From positions 6,147,001 through 6,211,000 of the forward strand of contig NC_045127.1 of NCBI RefSeq assembly GCF_007655135.1: a stretch of DNA of 64,000 bases, written 5' to 3'. Source of the DNA: Punica granatum. Lineage: Eukaryota; Streptophyta; Magnoliopsida; Myrtales; Lythraceae. The first letter of the stretch is position 1. Each line of letters begins with the position of its first letter. Positions 51,054 through 64,000 of the stretch are shown piece after piece. Both the position numbers and the translations under genes were made by a program. The notes beneath the pieces were generated by a model. The model searched no databases, was not told the DNA's origin, and saw only the letters and a program-made list of their open reading frames with translations.

Positions 51054-54000
51054 TTATTATGCCAATAAAAGTGCACAATCCTTTTCTTTTGTCGGTGGAA
51101 AGGGATATATTTTATTAATTAGCAAATACAATATGCATTAATTGATCACATAATACTATCAATCCTAACCCAGCCATGACGCTATTGGAGTCTATCCCGG
51201 GCATGACACTACCGTGTTTGTCCCGGCTATAGAACTACTGGGTAACAACATACCCTTTATTACAACACCAACAAGGACAACTAGCCGTACATCGTGCAAA
51301 AACCGATCACAACCACAAGATACCGTGCAAATTATACTTGATAACATATCTTTCAAGACTAATCAAACACATAGACAAACTGAACAACTAAGAAGTTCCT
51401 CTAAAATAGAATCGAATACAACCACGGCATCGGACTACGTTGGTAAATCATCGACGGTGAACGTCCAAGAGGCCAAAATTCTTAACTTGGGGCGGGGAGG
51501 AGAAAGTGGGGACCATCAAGGTACATCAAGGGGTGACATTGACTTGTGGTCTTCTACAAGGCTCACAATGAAAATCTTTTCGAAGGTTCGTTTGTCCCTA
51601 TCTCACCCAGCCTTACATATCTTTTATTTCCCCTCTCACTTTCTTTCTTCAATTAATCTTTCCGATCTAATTCACCGTGACATCTCGATAATCTGTTTTA
51701 AATCGCATTGATTTTAGGTGGCAACTTCCTTTTATTGAAAATGAATTTTCTTTTCAAAGCTGAAATTTCTGTGAGAATGAATGCATTGAAAAACTTATCT
51801 TGCTGACTTATATATTATATATATCCAACTTTCGTTTTCCAATTCCTTTCGATAAACTGTGTCTTTCACGCGAGTTGATTACTTTTGAATCCATTATGAG
51901 AATATTGGTCAATCTTTCGCGCACACATTATCAAATATATTTATGTTCAGAAAAAATTGGAGAAGTTTAATATCGAAACATTTAAAGCCCATAGTACATG
52001 TATAGCATGTGAAATAACATGGTGCATCTGCAATATTGTTCTTTTTTTTTAAAAAAAAATTCATTTATAAGCAAGAATACTAAGAAATGTTGGGTTTTAA
52101 AAACTGGATAAATACTTATAATTATTATAACAAAAAAAATACACACACAAAAACACTAGGGGCCCTAAAAGAGTGGGCAGAACCCATCTCCCAGATTCGA
52201 GAAAAAGACATAAATAATTATGGCTCTCTCTGCATTATTAGCATTACCCGATTGGTTAAGGAAGGTGAGGGCATTATTGATTATTTTTCTATTAACAAAT
52301 ATATTAAATATTATCATATAATTATTAATAGCAGCCAATTTTTAGTCAGTAATTATTTAATAGACGAGATAATAATTTATATAATGCTTAATATAAATAT
52401 TATACTGAAATTTGATAAGAATTCACATAAATGAATTGGCGACAACGTAGGGCCAGTGCTGAGCACGAGGCAGACAGAATCCTCTTCCCTTCCACGTGGG
52501 CCCCGATCTTTGTGGATGAGGGCCCTATTGGCCCATCACATGGGTCCATGTCGTCCATAATTTCCTCAATTTAATTTTGCTAATTAGTAATTACCCACCC
52601 AAAATTGCAATTCTCACATGTAAATAACCCAAAAAATAAGTTTTGTTGCTCCAAAGCTCATATTTTGATATTTTATTCGAGGTTGGCCTAATAATCAAGC
52701 GGCTTGGCTATGGCTCGTACCCACCGAGAATTGGAATTTCCACTTGAACAGTCATACCCAAAATTATACGAATTATGTATCTTAGACCATGCTTAGTATG
52801 AATAATAATAAATTCAAACATAACATAATAGAATTGGTAGACATAATGCAACTGTTTTAAACAGTCGTCATCTCATTCCGTTCCCGTTTTCGTCATCTTT
52901 TACCAAACATGCACTTGGAGCATTCGAGAGAATCTCTTCGAAGATAGAAATATGCTAAATGTCTCGGCTATGAGGAAAAGAAATTACTAGAAACTAAGCA
53001 AACATGCGCTGAGATAGTAAGATACTTATTGCTAATGAGTCTTCGTTGTGTATAACCTTGAAAAGTTGAAAAGTTCAAAATGAATCATGGCAAATAACTA
53101 TATTTCATTAGAAAAACATTTATTTAAAATAAAAAATTTAACATTTTGAAATTTATTAAATAGTATAATGAAAATATTTAAAAACTCATAATTTTTAATT
53201 TATTAATAATTTACAAATAATTTGTATTGGCACTTTATTTTTTCGTAACTTTTGACATGAACTAAGTTATTATATTAAAATCAAAATTTAAGAATAGTAA
53301 TATGCAAGGGGAAAATATGCTTTATATTATTTGCTCTTAAGAAAAAGTAAAAATAATGAGAAGAATCTGTTATTTCTTCATTAGGAAGAATCACAACCAT
53401 ATTGATCAAATCATTATTTTATGTTAGCTGGTACCAAAAAAAATATAAATTAGTATATGAATTGAACATTTATCAATAAAAAGAAAATTGAAAATTTTAA
53501 TTTAAAGCCGTATCAGTATTTTCTAATAGTAAAATTAGTCACATACCACTACTAATATTTTTTCTATTTATAATGAAGTGCAAACCCAGCTAATGAGCCC
53601 TATAAAATAATAGGTAGCATACATATTATTATCCAAATTTTTAATTAAAAATTTGAAATTGTACTTTGAAAAAATCTTCGGATTTCATATACAAAAAGTA
53701 TTATTAAAATATTTTGTTGGTAACTAGATTTTTTGAAGAGATATGTATTCAAAATTAAAATTGAAAGAGTTCGTAAGTAGTTAAAATTAAAAAAATTAAA
53801 AAATAGTAGATTTATTTGTGTACAAGAAAATTATAGATAAATAGAAGGCAGGCTCGTGCATGTTTACAATACTTAAATAAAATTCGTAATAAAAAATATG
53901 TTGAAATAAAAAAAATATACGATAGATATATTCATCTTATTGGATTAAATTTATTTGAATAATTAAAATTTGGGAATATATTTTATATCTTAGCACATCC

Positions 54001-54928
54001 TATCAATTATATTTATTTGCAAAATTTACACATATTATCGATAACTGTATCTTACTAGATTATATTTGTTTGGATAATTCAAAAAATATTAGGAAGATTA
54101 ATACATCTGAATTATACTTATTTGTAAAATTAAAATTTCAAATAATTAGAAATTTTGAAAAAAAGAAGAAAAAAAGCAGAAAATTTCAAATAGCCAACCA
54201 AGAATTCTGGAGTAATTAGATCAGGCAAACCTCAGCTCCACTTTCATATATATATATATATATAAAATGTTCCTAATTAATTCAGGCAAATCATGAAGCA
54301 ACGACTTCCTCGTGTTACTTTTTTTGTTTTTTGTAGCTTCATAATCTTTTACTAGATTCAATCCAGAGAAAGCCATTCACTTTAATCATTTTCATCCCAT
54401 TTTCGTCACTAAATTGCGTATCATTGACTTAGAACTTTATTAGTTAGAATGAGTCAAGGTTGGCCGGAGAGACAATGGGGATAAGCTAGATTAAATGATA
54501 CATCTCATCATCATGGACTATGAATTTCTGTTTCGCATTGTACATTTATTTAAATAACTTTATTACATAATCTAGATAAGAATATTATGCACATTCTACA
54601 TGTTAATTCATTATTTTGCTCCGCTAGAAGAAATTTTTTGACTCCATCTTTGTTCACGAGCGGCCGGTTATTGGCCTTTGAATTAATACTTGGCGATAGG
54701 CTCAGAGTGATCCAATCCAAGTCATGTCCAAGTTTTACGCATTCATTAAATTTCATGGACAAGTCAGGTCCGTTTGCATTCATTAAATTTCATGGAAAGT
54801 AATTTAATCACTAGTAATCTTCTTGAACATTGGGGACTTTAAATTTATATATTTTTATTATTTTACGCAAAATATATTTTAAAAATGCAATGAAATGATG
54901 ATTGAAGTATTTTCAGTTGATTTTCTAT
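51054..54928. other. AT-rich intergenic DNA
   Basis: No supported gene. A 165-codon + strand frame at 51214-51711 lacks any family signature and its composition drifts. From 52560 to 54300 the DNA is extremely AT-rich with many homopolymer runs, and a (TA)n tract lies near 54247-54264. Confidence 0.45.
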
Positions 54929-55813
54929 AAATATGAAGGGTAAATTGCACTGGTGGTCCAAAATGTTTTACAAATGTTTCATTATGGTCCAAAAAGTTTT
55001 TTTCGCTACATGGTAGTACAAAATGTTTCAAAGTTGTTTCATGATAGTACAAACCGTCAATTAGCCCTAACGCCGTTAACATTTTGCTGACGTGACGAGT
55101 CCTATGTGTCACTTTTGTTACGTGGAACCAATCATAGTGCGCCACGTCATTTAAGAGAAAATAAAATTTTAAAAAGTCCAAAAAAATTTAAAAAATACAA
55201 AAAAAGAGTAAAAATTTTGAAAAAAAAATAAAAATATATATTTTAAAATTTTGAAAATTTTAAAATTATTTTTTAAAAATTAAAAATTTAATTTTTTTTT
55301 TAAAAAATACAAAAAATAATTAAAAAAAATACAAAAAAGAGTAAAAAGAGTAAAAATTTAGAAAAAAAATAAAAAATTATTTTAAAATTTTGAAAATTTT
55401 AAAATTTTTTTAAAAATTTTAAAAATTTAATTTTTTTAAAAAATTTTAAAAAAATTTTAATTTAATATTAAAATTCTTTTAAATTTAAAATAATTAAAAT
55501 TATTTTAAATTTTAAATTAAAAGTTTAAAATTATTTTTAAAAGTTTTTAAAATTTAAAATTATTTTTAAAAGTTTTAAAATTTTAAACTTTTTAGAATAA
55601 TTTTAAATTTTTCGGCCACGTCAGTAGGGAGGTGACACGAAGTAGCCACGTCAGCGTCGGCTTGACGGCGTCAAGCTCGAGTTGACGGTTTGTACCATCA
55701 TGAAACAACTTTGAAACATTTTGTACCATCATGTAACGAAAAAAACTTTTTGGACCATAATGAAACATTTGTAAAACATTTTGGACCACCAATGCAATTT
55801 ATCCAAATATGAA
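54929..55813. mobile_element. MULE-type MITE with AT-rich tandem core
   Basis: The body is 54938-55804 (867 bp). Perfect 9-base duplications AAATATGAA lie at 54929-54937 and 55805-55813. The TIRs are about 125 bp: left GGGTAAATTGCACTGGTGG, right end on the other strand GGATAAATTGCATTGGTGG, both then carrying GGTCCAAAAAGTTTTTTTCG-type and ACAACTTTGAAACATTTTG words. The core (about 55150-55610) is almost pure A/T with a partial tandem duplication of roughly 125 bases (55190-55312 and 55318-55450). No coding capacity. Confidence 0.88.
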
Positions 55814-57171
55814 TGAATGTACTATTAATGATGGAGAACGTGAAATATGTAATAGAATCGAAGGAACTTTTAAAATTAGTCTTATAACCAACAAATTGTG
55901 CGAGAGTTTATTTTTTCCATTTTTAGTTAAGATTTTCTAAAGTTGAAATGAGAGAATGTCCATAAAACCTAAGTAAAAGTCTGTCATCATATGAATGGAG
56001 AATTCTCGTAAACGCTAGTAGTAAAAGTCAAAATAGAAGTGTGATTTTGCAATTATTGATTAATTAAAACTATTATTATGGTGGAAAAAATTTGTTATTA
56101 TGAGAATATATAAAAATAGCAAAGTCGGCGGCTGCATTGCATACATAATGGGGAAGCCACCGGCTTCGAGTGCCACCGAAAGTTACGGCTGGAAGCCAAC
56201 CCCCCAGTTCTATTATTTTATTATGTCATTAACTATTAGTTAAATATTTAGTCCCTGAATTTCAACAAAAATTAGTTGGGGCACGAATTCATGTGCTGGA
56301 GGAAAGTCAAAGGGTTTATTTAAAGCCATCCCATGTCATTGTCAGACAAACCTAACTATTTCTCACTCACACCCCCACATAAAAAATTCGCAGTGAGTTG
56401 CAAATACTTGTGCTTTGAGACCTCAATAGTCACGAGTTAGATTGCTATTGTCGGTATCTCATCCATCGGAACGAAATCACGCCCGTAATTTTCGAAAATT
56501 TTTCCGGTATGATCGAAGCGATCGTCGATAATAAACAAAACCACACACACACATATATATTTCTGTGGATACGAAACCCCATGATTTGTTTCTCGAAACT
56601 TGAAAGTTGAAACAGAGGGGTAAATTTTAGACTACATATGAAGGCATGCAGTTGGGGTGGGTGGGGGTGAAAAAGAGAGAAGCAGTAAAATTGCTCACCT
56701 GCCCCCTGAAAATACAATTTAATGGTTTTCAGGGATCAGACGGCAAAATTTAATCCCGACGAGAGGGAGCTATGCATTCCTATGTAAATAGGAAGGAAGT
56801 AAGACTAGCTACCCATCTATCAGCTGCATGCTCTTAAAAGGAGTTTCTGATTCAGAAATTATATGTATATATAAATATGTGTGTGTGTGTGTGTGTGGTG
56901 TGTATTTTATCATATGTATCAGAGAGCTCGATGAATGAAAAGCTTGGCCGACAATAAAGCTCGTAAAGAGATAAATTGGATGCAGTGATACATGACTGGT
57001 ATCTAATTAAAATTAAGAGATTCTGAATTCGATTATAAGTGTTAAAATTTTCTCATTGTATCATTTTCCTATTTCTACTAGGTTCACAGACTTTCTTCTT
57101 AGCCATTAAATAAATAAATAAATAATAGAGTTCACGGAAAACATACATGAAGGGGGGAAGAAACATGGAGT

Positions 57172-57207
<36 letters not shown>

Positions 57208-57396
57208 TAATAATTTCTGAGAAGTTTGAAGAAAAGCCCCAAATGAATTTTATTGAGGCAATTAATAAGGAGACATTAGTGGTGAGGACCATACTATGAT
57301 ATCTGCAAGGATCGGATTTTTCATAGAGCAACATGAGGGCCAATAATATGACCATATAGTAAATGAGGTGATACATGCATGTTTATGTATACATAC
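55814..57396. other. Gene-free DNA left of the retrotransposon
   Basis: No gene is seen. It contains a (GT)n tract at about 56879-56897 and a (TA)n tract at about 57174-57204. Confidence 0.5.
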
Positions 57397-59078
57397 TGTT
57401 GGGAATTGGTGTATGCCCTAGAGGCAATCTATAATCAGTTTTGTAATATGATATCTATTTCATTATAAAACGAGGCATATTTGTTATTGTGTAGATTGCG
57501 CTAAATATGATTTTACACAATAATGTCCTTGGAATAGTAGGTTCAATAGGCATCAAGTGTGACTTGATTGTGAGATCCTATAATTACTGAACATTATTCC
57601 TAAATGTCCATAGTCAAAGTATTATCGTTAATTAGGACAACGGTAATACGGTTAGACTAGTGTGAGTGTTGATTGATGACCAAATCTCATAGGTCATGGA
57701 TATGAAGATATCAAATCACACCACATGTATACATTAAGAGTAATGTGTATTGGACTGACCCGCCATGAGATTGCTACATGGGTTGTTACGTAACTGTCAT
57801 TAGCATATCTCAAAGTGACTATAGTGTAATGGTCCTTTGACTTGAGGTCACCATGGATTCCTACGTGTAATGTCGTATATTTTGATACTGTCAAACGCCA
57901 CCGTAACTGGCTGGTTATAAAGATAGTTATTGGGTATGCCACAAAGCATGGAAAAGAATGTGAGTGACCAAAATAGGATTTGTCCCTCCTAAGAAACGGG
58001 AGCGATATCTCACGGCCACTTGGTGGTTAAGTCTAAAAGTGTATGCATACCCAAATGAGTCGATATAATGATATTGAGCTCATTTGCTCTGATAGACTTA
58101 CCCAGTAAACCAAGAAAGAGAGATATTGAGCCATACAAGGATGTCATCGACCATGCCTTGGGCTCAATAGAGATATAGAGGACAATGGATTATATTACAC
58201 GGTAATATAGGTCACAAGGTTCGTCGAGAAATTGACTTTTCGATTACTTGAGTAACAGTGATGCATTGCTAGATGCCGCTCACTGTTTGTAATATTAAAA
58301 TAGAGATTTCGATATTACTATCAACGTAATTGGGAACCTACAGGGTCACACACTACGACTAAATTGACGAGATATTTTGAAACAATAAAATCGTCTAATA
58401 GAGATTAGATGATTTATGGTGCGACTAATTAATCGGATATTTAATGAGATTAAATTTGTCGATTAATTAGACTCGATTTATTAGATTAAATGGACCAAAT
58501 TGATGCACCATTAATACGGTGATTCATGGGCCATACATATGTCTACATTTATACATACACATGGGCTAATTAAATGATGCCATTTACCTAGATACATGTC
58601 ATGTAGGGAGCCCATGTAATTCTAATCCCACATCGGTGGGATTTGAATTTTCTTCCCTTCCTGTTTGTTATATAAAGGGTACAGAGCATACAAATATAAT
58701 ATAGATGAGATATATATGTATGCATGTGTTTGTGTACGTTTACATACACAAATATATAAGATATACATGTATGGGCATAATTGAGTTGAATTGTTCAACT
58801 CATTAGGTCCAATTAAGTCTAATAAATTTCGAGAGTCGCACCAGTGTTTCTTTCGAGTGTTGGTCACTAGCACCACCGATCTCGAAGACTCGTCGACAAA
58901 ATCGGTGTGGACACCGGTAGAGGCGTCACGCGTGGGACGCTCGGTCGACAACTTTAAATATTCCAGGTACGCTTTTATTTACTCTTATTCTTCTAGTAGG
59001 TCTTGGAATTAGTTTCACGGGTATGAAATTTTGAATTTCTGTTCCTTTTCGCTTCCGTTGCGCCCCGTGGAACTAGCA
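57397..59078 (+). repeat. 5' long terminal repeat
   Basis: It begins TG at 57397 and most likely ends CA at 59077-59078, two bases before the primer binding site. Its first 260 bases are identical, by direct comparison, to 63741-64000. A TATA box (TATATAAAG, 58669-58677) probably starts element transcription near 58700. Confidence 0.88.
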
Positions 59079-59080
59079 AT

Positions 59081-59093
59081 TGGTATCAGAGCC
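59081..59093 (+). other. Primer binding site for initiator tRNA-Met
   Basis: TGGTATCAGAGCC is the standard plant copia primer binding site, complementary to the 3' end of initiator methionine tRNA. It sits two bases downstream of the LTR end. Confidence 0.92.
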
Positions 59094-59779
59094 TAGCTAG
59101 TTAGAATATGAGTAGATAATAGCATAAAATATGATTTTATGCTTGGTACTCGTGTGATTATGTTTGATATTTGCGGTGCATGACTGTTAGACATGGACAA
59201 TGTCCTAGTTGTGTTAGTATAATAGTTATACGTGTGGACTATTATGTAATAGTTACATAATAGTGTATAGTGAGATCGATTAAATGTTAATCAAATCCCT
59301 CAAAATATTAAGTCCATATCCTTCCACCGTGTAACGCTCGTCAAGACCAAGATCGATGAGTGTGTAGACCTTGCCTTCGCAGGATGCCCTTATCTATCCT
59401 AGTAAGACGTTGTGTTTACCAGTGGGTCGGACTTAACTGAGCAAGCCTAATAGGATTAGGAGTTCAGAGGCATGTAGTTGGGCATCGATCTATAAGATAG
59501 ATTTGAATAAGGAGTTATTCACTCAACTAATCAAGAGTTGCATGTGATGCAATTGGGAAAGTGAGTTCCCTACCTAAATAGCCAGTTCTGGGTGAATCAG
59601 CCCTCGCTGACTCAGAGCTTGGTGAGATATGGATCTTGAGCTACTATGAGAATGATATTCTCTGAATCAATGTTGAGGGTCATTGATTTGATATAAATAG
59701 TGGGAGCAATATTTATAAAGTCCTCATTAAATATTGTTGTGTCATAATACTTATTTTGTATATTTCTATGGTAGTTACC

Positions 59780-62700
59780 ATGGCAGGGAGCACTTCTAGT
59801 ACTTTCTGTTTGCGATCCGTCCTTGATAAGGACAAACTGTCAGGGAATAATTTCCTTGGTTGGTATCGAAACTTGAGAATTGTTCCCACCCAAGAAAAGA
59901 AGCTATATGTCTTAGAGCAACCTCTTCTTGCGCCACCGCCTGACGATGCCCCCCAAGCTGAGAAAGATGCTTATAGTAAGCATCATGATGATGCCGTAAA
60001 CGTCGGATGTCTCATGTTAGTCACCATGGACTCGGAGCTTCAGAAGCAACACGAGAACATGAAGGCGTACGATATGATCGTGCATCTCAGGCAGCTCTAT
60101 CAAGAGCAGGCCCGACATGAGAGATTCGAGATCTCTAAAGCACTTTTTCAGGCAAGGTTGACTGAGGGTAGCCCGGTGGGTCTTCATGTACTCAAGATGA
60201 TTGGGTACGTCGAGACTCTGGGAAGACTGGGATTTCCTTTGGGTCAAGAGTTGGCCACAGATTTAGTCCTACAGTCGCTGCCCAGCAGTTATAGTCAGTT
60301 CATCATGAGCTATAATATGAATGACTACAATAAACCATTGCCTGAACTGCTTAACATGTTGAGAACAGCTGAGCATGATATCAGTAAGGGGACGTCTGTT
60401 CTAATGGTCCAGGGGACCAAAAGAAAGGGCAAGGGCAAGAGTAAAGGCCAGAGGGCTAAAGGTGCATCCAAGTATGACTTGGGTGCGTTGAAGCCTAAAG
60501 CCAAGGTGGCGAAGAATGATTACTGCTTCCATTGTGGCAACACTGGACATTGGAAGCGGAATTGTAAGGTATACCTAGAGGAGTTGAAGAAGAAGAAGGG
60601 AAGTGAGACTTCTACTTCAGGTATCCATGTTATAGAGATCAATGTATCTACTACTTCTACATCTTGGGTATTAGATACTGGGTGTGGTGCTCATATTTGT
60701 GGAAATATGCGGGACCTAAAGAACAGTAGATCGTTGGCAAAGAGCGAGGTGGACCTACCAGTTGGAAATGGAGCAAGAGTTGCTACATTAACTGTAGGGA
60801 CTTATCACCTAGTTTTGCCTACTGGGCTAGTATTAGATCTTAACGACTGTTATTATGCTATTAGTAGAAACATAATATCTGTTTCTTGTTTGGACAAGAA
60901 GGGATTTTGTTTCACTATCAAGAACAAGTGTTGTTCTATGTACATGAATGATGTATATTATGGCAGTGCACATTTAAGTAATGGTTTGTATGTTCTTGAT
61001 CTAAATACGCCTATTTATAATGTGGAAACCAAACGGCTCAAATCTAATGATTCGAACCCGACTTACCTCTGGCATTGTCGTTTAGGCCATATTAGCGAGA
61101 ATCGCATCTCTAGACTCCATAAGGATGGATTACTGGACTCGTTTGATTTAGAATCGATCGAGACATGCGAACCTTGCTTAATGGGGAAAATGACTAAGGC
61201 CCCTTTTACCGGAAAAGGTGAGCGAGCTAGTGATCTTTTGGCTCTCATACATACCGATGTATGTGGACCAGTGAACAAGCTTGCTAGAGGTGGGTATCTC
61301 TACTTTATTACATTTACTGATGATTTCAGTAGATTTGGATATGTGTTTTGATGAAACACAAATCTGAATCCTTTGAAAAGTTCAAAGAATTTAAGAATGA
61401 AGTGGAGAATCAGTTGGGTAAGAGCATTAAAGTTCTTCGATCAGATCGAGGAGGTGAATATTTGAGCTATGAGTTCGCTGACTATCTTAAACAGTGTGGG
61501 ATTTTATCTCAACTGACTCCACCTGGAACACCACAATGGAATGGTGTAGCTGAGAGGAGGAATCGAACTTTATTAGATATGGTTCGATCTTTGATGAGTC
61601 ATGCAAACTTACCTGACTCCTTCTAGGGATATGCTCTACAGACAGCTGCTCTCATATTAAACAATGCTCCGTCGAAATCAGTTGAAAGGACACCATATGA
61701 GATGTGGTATGGGAAGCGTCCCAAGATGTCTTTTCTTAAAATATGGGGTTGCGAAGCTTATGTGAAGAGATTGTCTTCGGATAAGCTTGGCCCTAAATCG
61801 GACAAATGTTACTTTGTGGGGTATCCTAAGGAAACTCGAGGATACTATTTCTATAATCCCATCGAGGGAAAAGTGTTTGTAGCTCAAACTGCGGTATTCC
61901 TTGAGAAAGAGTTTCTCTTCAAAGGAACTAGTGGGAGGAAATTAGAACTTGGGGAAGTTCTACCACAAAATGACATTGACCAATCGACGGGCGATATTGC
62001 AGAACAAGTACCACAAGTTGTTGTGGCACAATCTTCTACACAGGTGACACGGGAGCCTCGTTGGTCTAGTAGGATACGTCATGAGCCCGAGAGATATGGA
62101 TTTCTCGTGACTCAAGACAATGACGTATTGCTCATAGATAATGATGAGCCTACAACTTATGCGGAAGCTGTAATAGGCCCTGACTCTGAGAAATGGCTGG
62201 AGGCCATGAGATCTGAGATGGAGTCCATGTACACTAACCAAGTATGGACTTTGGTTGATCCACCTGAATGGGCAAAACCCATTGGGTGTAAGTGGGTCTT
62301 CAAGAAGAAGACTGATATGGACGGTAATGTGATTACCTTTAAGGGCCGACTTGTGGCAAAAGGTTTCAAACAAGTTCATGGTGTTGACTATGACGAAACT
62401 TTTTCCCCGGTGGCTATGCTTAAATCCATAAGGATCTTGCTTGCAATTGCAGCTTATTATGATTATGAGATTTGGCAAATGGATGTCAAAACTGCTTTCC
62501 TGAACGGGAAGCTCCTCGAGGATGTGTATATGACACAACCTGAGGGTTTTGTCGATCCACATAGTGCCGGAAAGGTTTGTAAGCTACAACGGTCTATTTA
62601 TGGGCTGAAGCAAGCTTCTAGGAGCTGGAATCTTCGTTTTGATGATGCAATCAAAGAGTTTGGTTTCATTAAGAACGAAGATGAACCCTGTGTTTACAAG

Positions 62701-63726
62701 AAGGTTAGTGGGAGCGTAGTGATCTTCCTGGTGTTGTATGTAGACGACATACTTCTGATTGGGAATGACATTCCTTCCCTACAGTCTGTGAAGACTTGGT
62801 TGGGAAGGTGTTTCTCTATGAAGGACTTAGGCGAAGCTACCTACGTGCTAGGTATTAGGATCTATAGAGATAGATCCAAGAGACTGCTTGGCCTAAGTCA
62901 GAGTGCATACATAGATAAAGTGCTTCGGCGTTTTAGCATGCATGATTCTAAGAAAGGGTCGCTGCCTATGTTACATGGCATAAGCCTTTCGAAGGCTCAG
63001 AGTCCTTCTAATCGAGAGGAGAGGGACCGCATGAATAGGATTCCATATGCGTCAGCTATTGGATCTATCATGTATGCTATGTTATGCACTCGATCAGATG
63101 TCTCGTATGCTTTGAGTATGACGAGTCGATACCAATCAGATCCAGGTGAAAGACACTGGATTGCAGTAAAGAACATCCTTAAGTACTTACGAAGGACTAA
63201 GGAGATGTTTTTGGTATATGGAAGCGAAGAAGAGCTCGTTGTAAGAGGTTACACCGATGCTAGCTTCCAGACCGATAAGGACGACAGTAAATCGCAGTCA
63301 GGGTATGTGTTCTGCCTGAATGGAGGTGCTGTGAGTTGGAAGAGTTCCAAACAGGAGACAGTAGCCGACTCTACCACAGAGGCCGAGTATATTGCTGCCT
63401 CTAACGCTGCAAAAGAGGCCGTTTGGATCAAGAAGTTCGTGACAGAACTTGTTGTGGTTCCTAGCATCGCAGACCCAGTGGATCTCTATTGTGACAACAA
63501 TGGAGCCATTGCGCAAGCTAAGGAACCCAGGTCTCACCAGCGATCCAAACATATACTCAGGCGCTTCCATCTCATTCGCGAGATCATCGACAGAGGAGAT
63601 GTGAAGATATGCAGAATACCAACAGATGAGAATCTCGCAGATCCACTTACAAAGCCTCTTGTGCAGCGCAAGCACGAGGCTCACACTAGATCTATTGGCA
63701 TTAGACAAATGCCAGATTGGCTCTAG
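59780..63726 (+). pseudogene. Copia gag-pol, broken by a frame change and an in-frame stop
   Basis: The start is the ATG at 59780 in a strong context (ACCATGG); 59768 is an alternative. Domains in order: gag with CCHC knuckle (CFHCGNTGHWKRNC, near 60524), protease (LDTG near 60671), GAG-pre-integrase (about 61065-61200), integrase D and D/E motifs (IHTDVCGP near 61249; RSDRGGEY near 61439; NGVAERRNR near 61541), reverse transcriptase (from about 62290, YVDD near 62738) and RNase H (STTEAEYIAAS near 63370). The first frame ends at TGA 61349-61351, inside integrase. The rest continues in another frame, open from about 61346, and contains TAG at 61624-61626 before the natural end at 63726. Both breaks hit integrase only. 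Confidence 0.93.
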
Positions 63727-63729
63727 TGC

Positions 63730-63740
63730 AAGTGGGAGAT
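63730..63740 (+). other. Polypurine tract
   Basis: AAGTGGGAGAT directly precedes the TG of the 3' LTR. This is the usual copia plus-strand priming site. Confidence 0.88.
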
Positions 63741-64000
63741 TGTTGGGAATTGGTGTATGCCCTAGAGGCAATCTATAATCAGTTTTGTAATATGATATCT
63801 ATTTCATTATAAAACGAGGCATATTTGTTATTGTGTAGATTGCGCTAAATATGATTTTACACAATAATGTCCTTGGAATAGTAGGTTCAATAGGCATCAA
63901 GTGTGACTTGATTGTGAGATCCTATAATTACTGAACATTATTCCTAAATGTCCATAGTCAAAGTATTATCGTTAATTAGGACAACGGTAATACGGTTAGA
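63741..64000 (+). repeat. 3' long terminal repeat, partial
   Basis: First 260 bases of the 3' LTR, cut by the window end; no difference from 57397-57656 was found. Confidence 0.93.

Larger units (their letters stand above)
57397..64000 (+). mobile_element. Ty1/copia LTR retrotransposon, Angela/BARE-like, cut by window end
   Basis: A complete 5' LTR, primer binding site, gag-pol, polypurine tract and the first 260 bases of the 3' LTR are present. The domain order protease - integrase - reverse transcriptase - RNase H defines Ty1/copia. The LTR opening (TGTTGGGAATT, then ATGCCCTAGAGGCAAT) and its length near 1.68 kb match the Angela/BARE group as I know it. The coding region is broken in two places, so this copy cannot make a full polyprotein. 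The base before the 5' LTR belongs to CATAC, the likely target duplication; its partner is outside the window. Confidence 0.93.

Noticed and set aside
51214..51711. 165-codon + strand frame
   Set aside because: It is polar and low complexity in the first two thirds and turns hydrophobic and AT-rich in the last; no motif, splice partner or promoter supports it.
52681..52745. tRNA-like stretch
   Set aside because: No proper A and B box pair at tRNA spacing and no cloverleaf.
61960..62562. 200-codon minus strand frame in the copia element
   Set aside because: It is the antisense of the reverse transcriptase region.
1..64000. CRISPR arrays, operons, phage or bacterial defence systems
   Set aside because: The window is plant nuclear DNA; repeats present are microsatellites and transposons, and genes are monocistronic with introns.

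Overview
This is a plant nuclear window, from a eudicot by gene content. Genes have many short introns with GT..AG ends, intergenic DNA is very AT-rich, and there are plant MITEs, a tRNA-type SINE, an Angela/BARE-like Ty1/copia retrotransposon, and land-plant families (CASP-like, KIN-14, P-class PPR, DUF1645, plastid IF-2). No bacterial operons, CRISPR array, rRNA or intact tRNA gene was seen. Family or species cannot be fixed from the sequence alone.

Layout. 0.3-1.7 kb (-): two-exon DUF1645 protein. 2.2-2.5 kb: small TIR element. 4.7-8.1 kb (+): promoter-like sequence, a CT-repeat leader, exon-like DNA with no intact frame, and a strong RNA-type foldback at 7.0-7.15 kb. 8.7-11.2 kb (-): nine-exon FAD/NAD(P)-binding oxidoreductase. 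11.2-15.1 kb: gene-poor, with repeats and a decayed coding relic. 16.0-18.0 kb (+): CRPK1-like receptor-like cytoplasmic kinase. 19.6-20.4 kb (+): CASP-like 2A protein. 21.5-27.1 kb (-): ILP1/NIPA-type C3HC zinc-finger protein. 28.6 and 30.1 kb: a MULE-type MITE and a SINE, both with perfect target duplications. 32.1-37.2 kb (+): chloroplast IF-2 (FUG1). 38.3-43.5 kb (+): KIN-14 kinesin. 44.2-46.2 kb (-): intronless PPR protein. 46.2-57.4 kb: gene-free, AT-rich, with two further MULE-type elements. 57.4-64.0 kb: a Ty1/copia element cut by the window edge.

The genes are ordinary housekeeping, organelle and cell-biology genes and do not form one pathway. The order CASPL2A - ILP1 - IF-2 matches, from memory, Arabidopsis At1g17200 - At1g17210 - At1g17220, so this is probably a conserved syntenic block widened by transposons.

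Exon models were built by reading splice sites and checking that every junction keeps frame. All seven spliced models close without an internal stop (442, 372, 390, 204, 967, 1025 and 1003 residues). The least explained structure is the foldback at 7.0-7.15 kb, a candidate MIRNA gene with a + strand bias in its wobble pairs.
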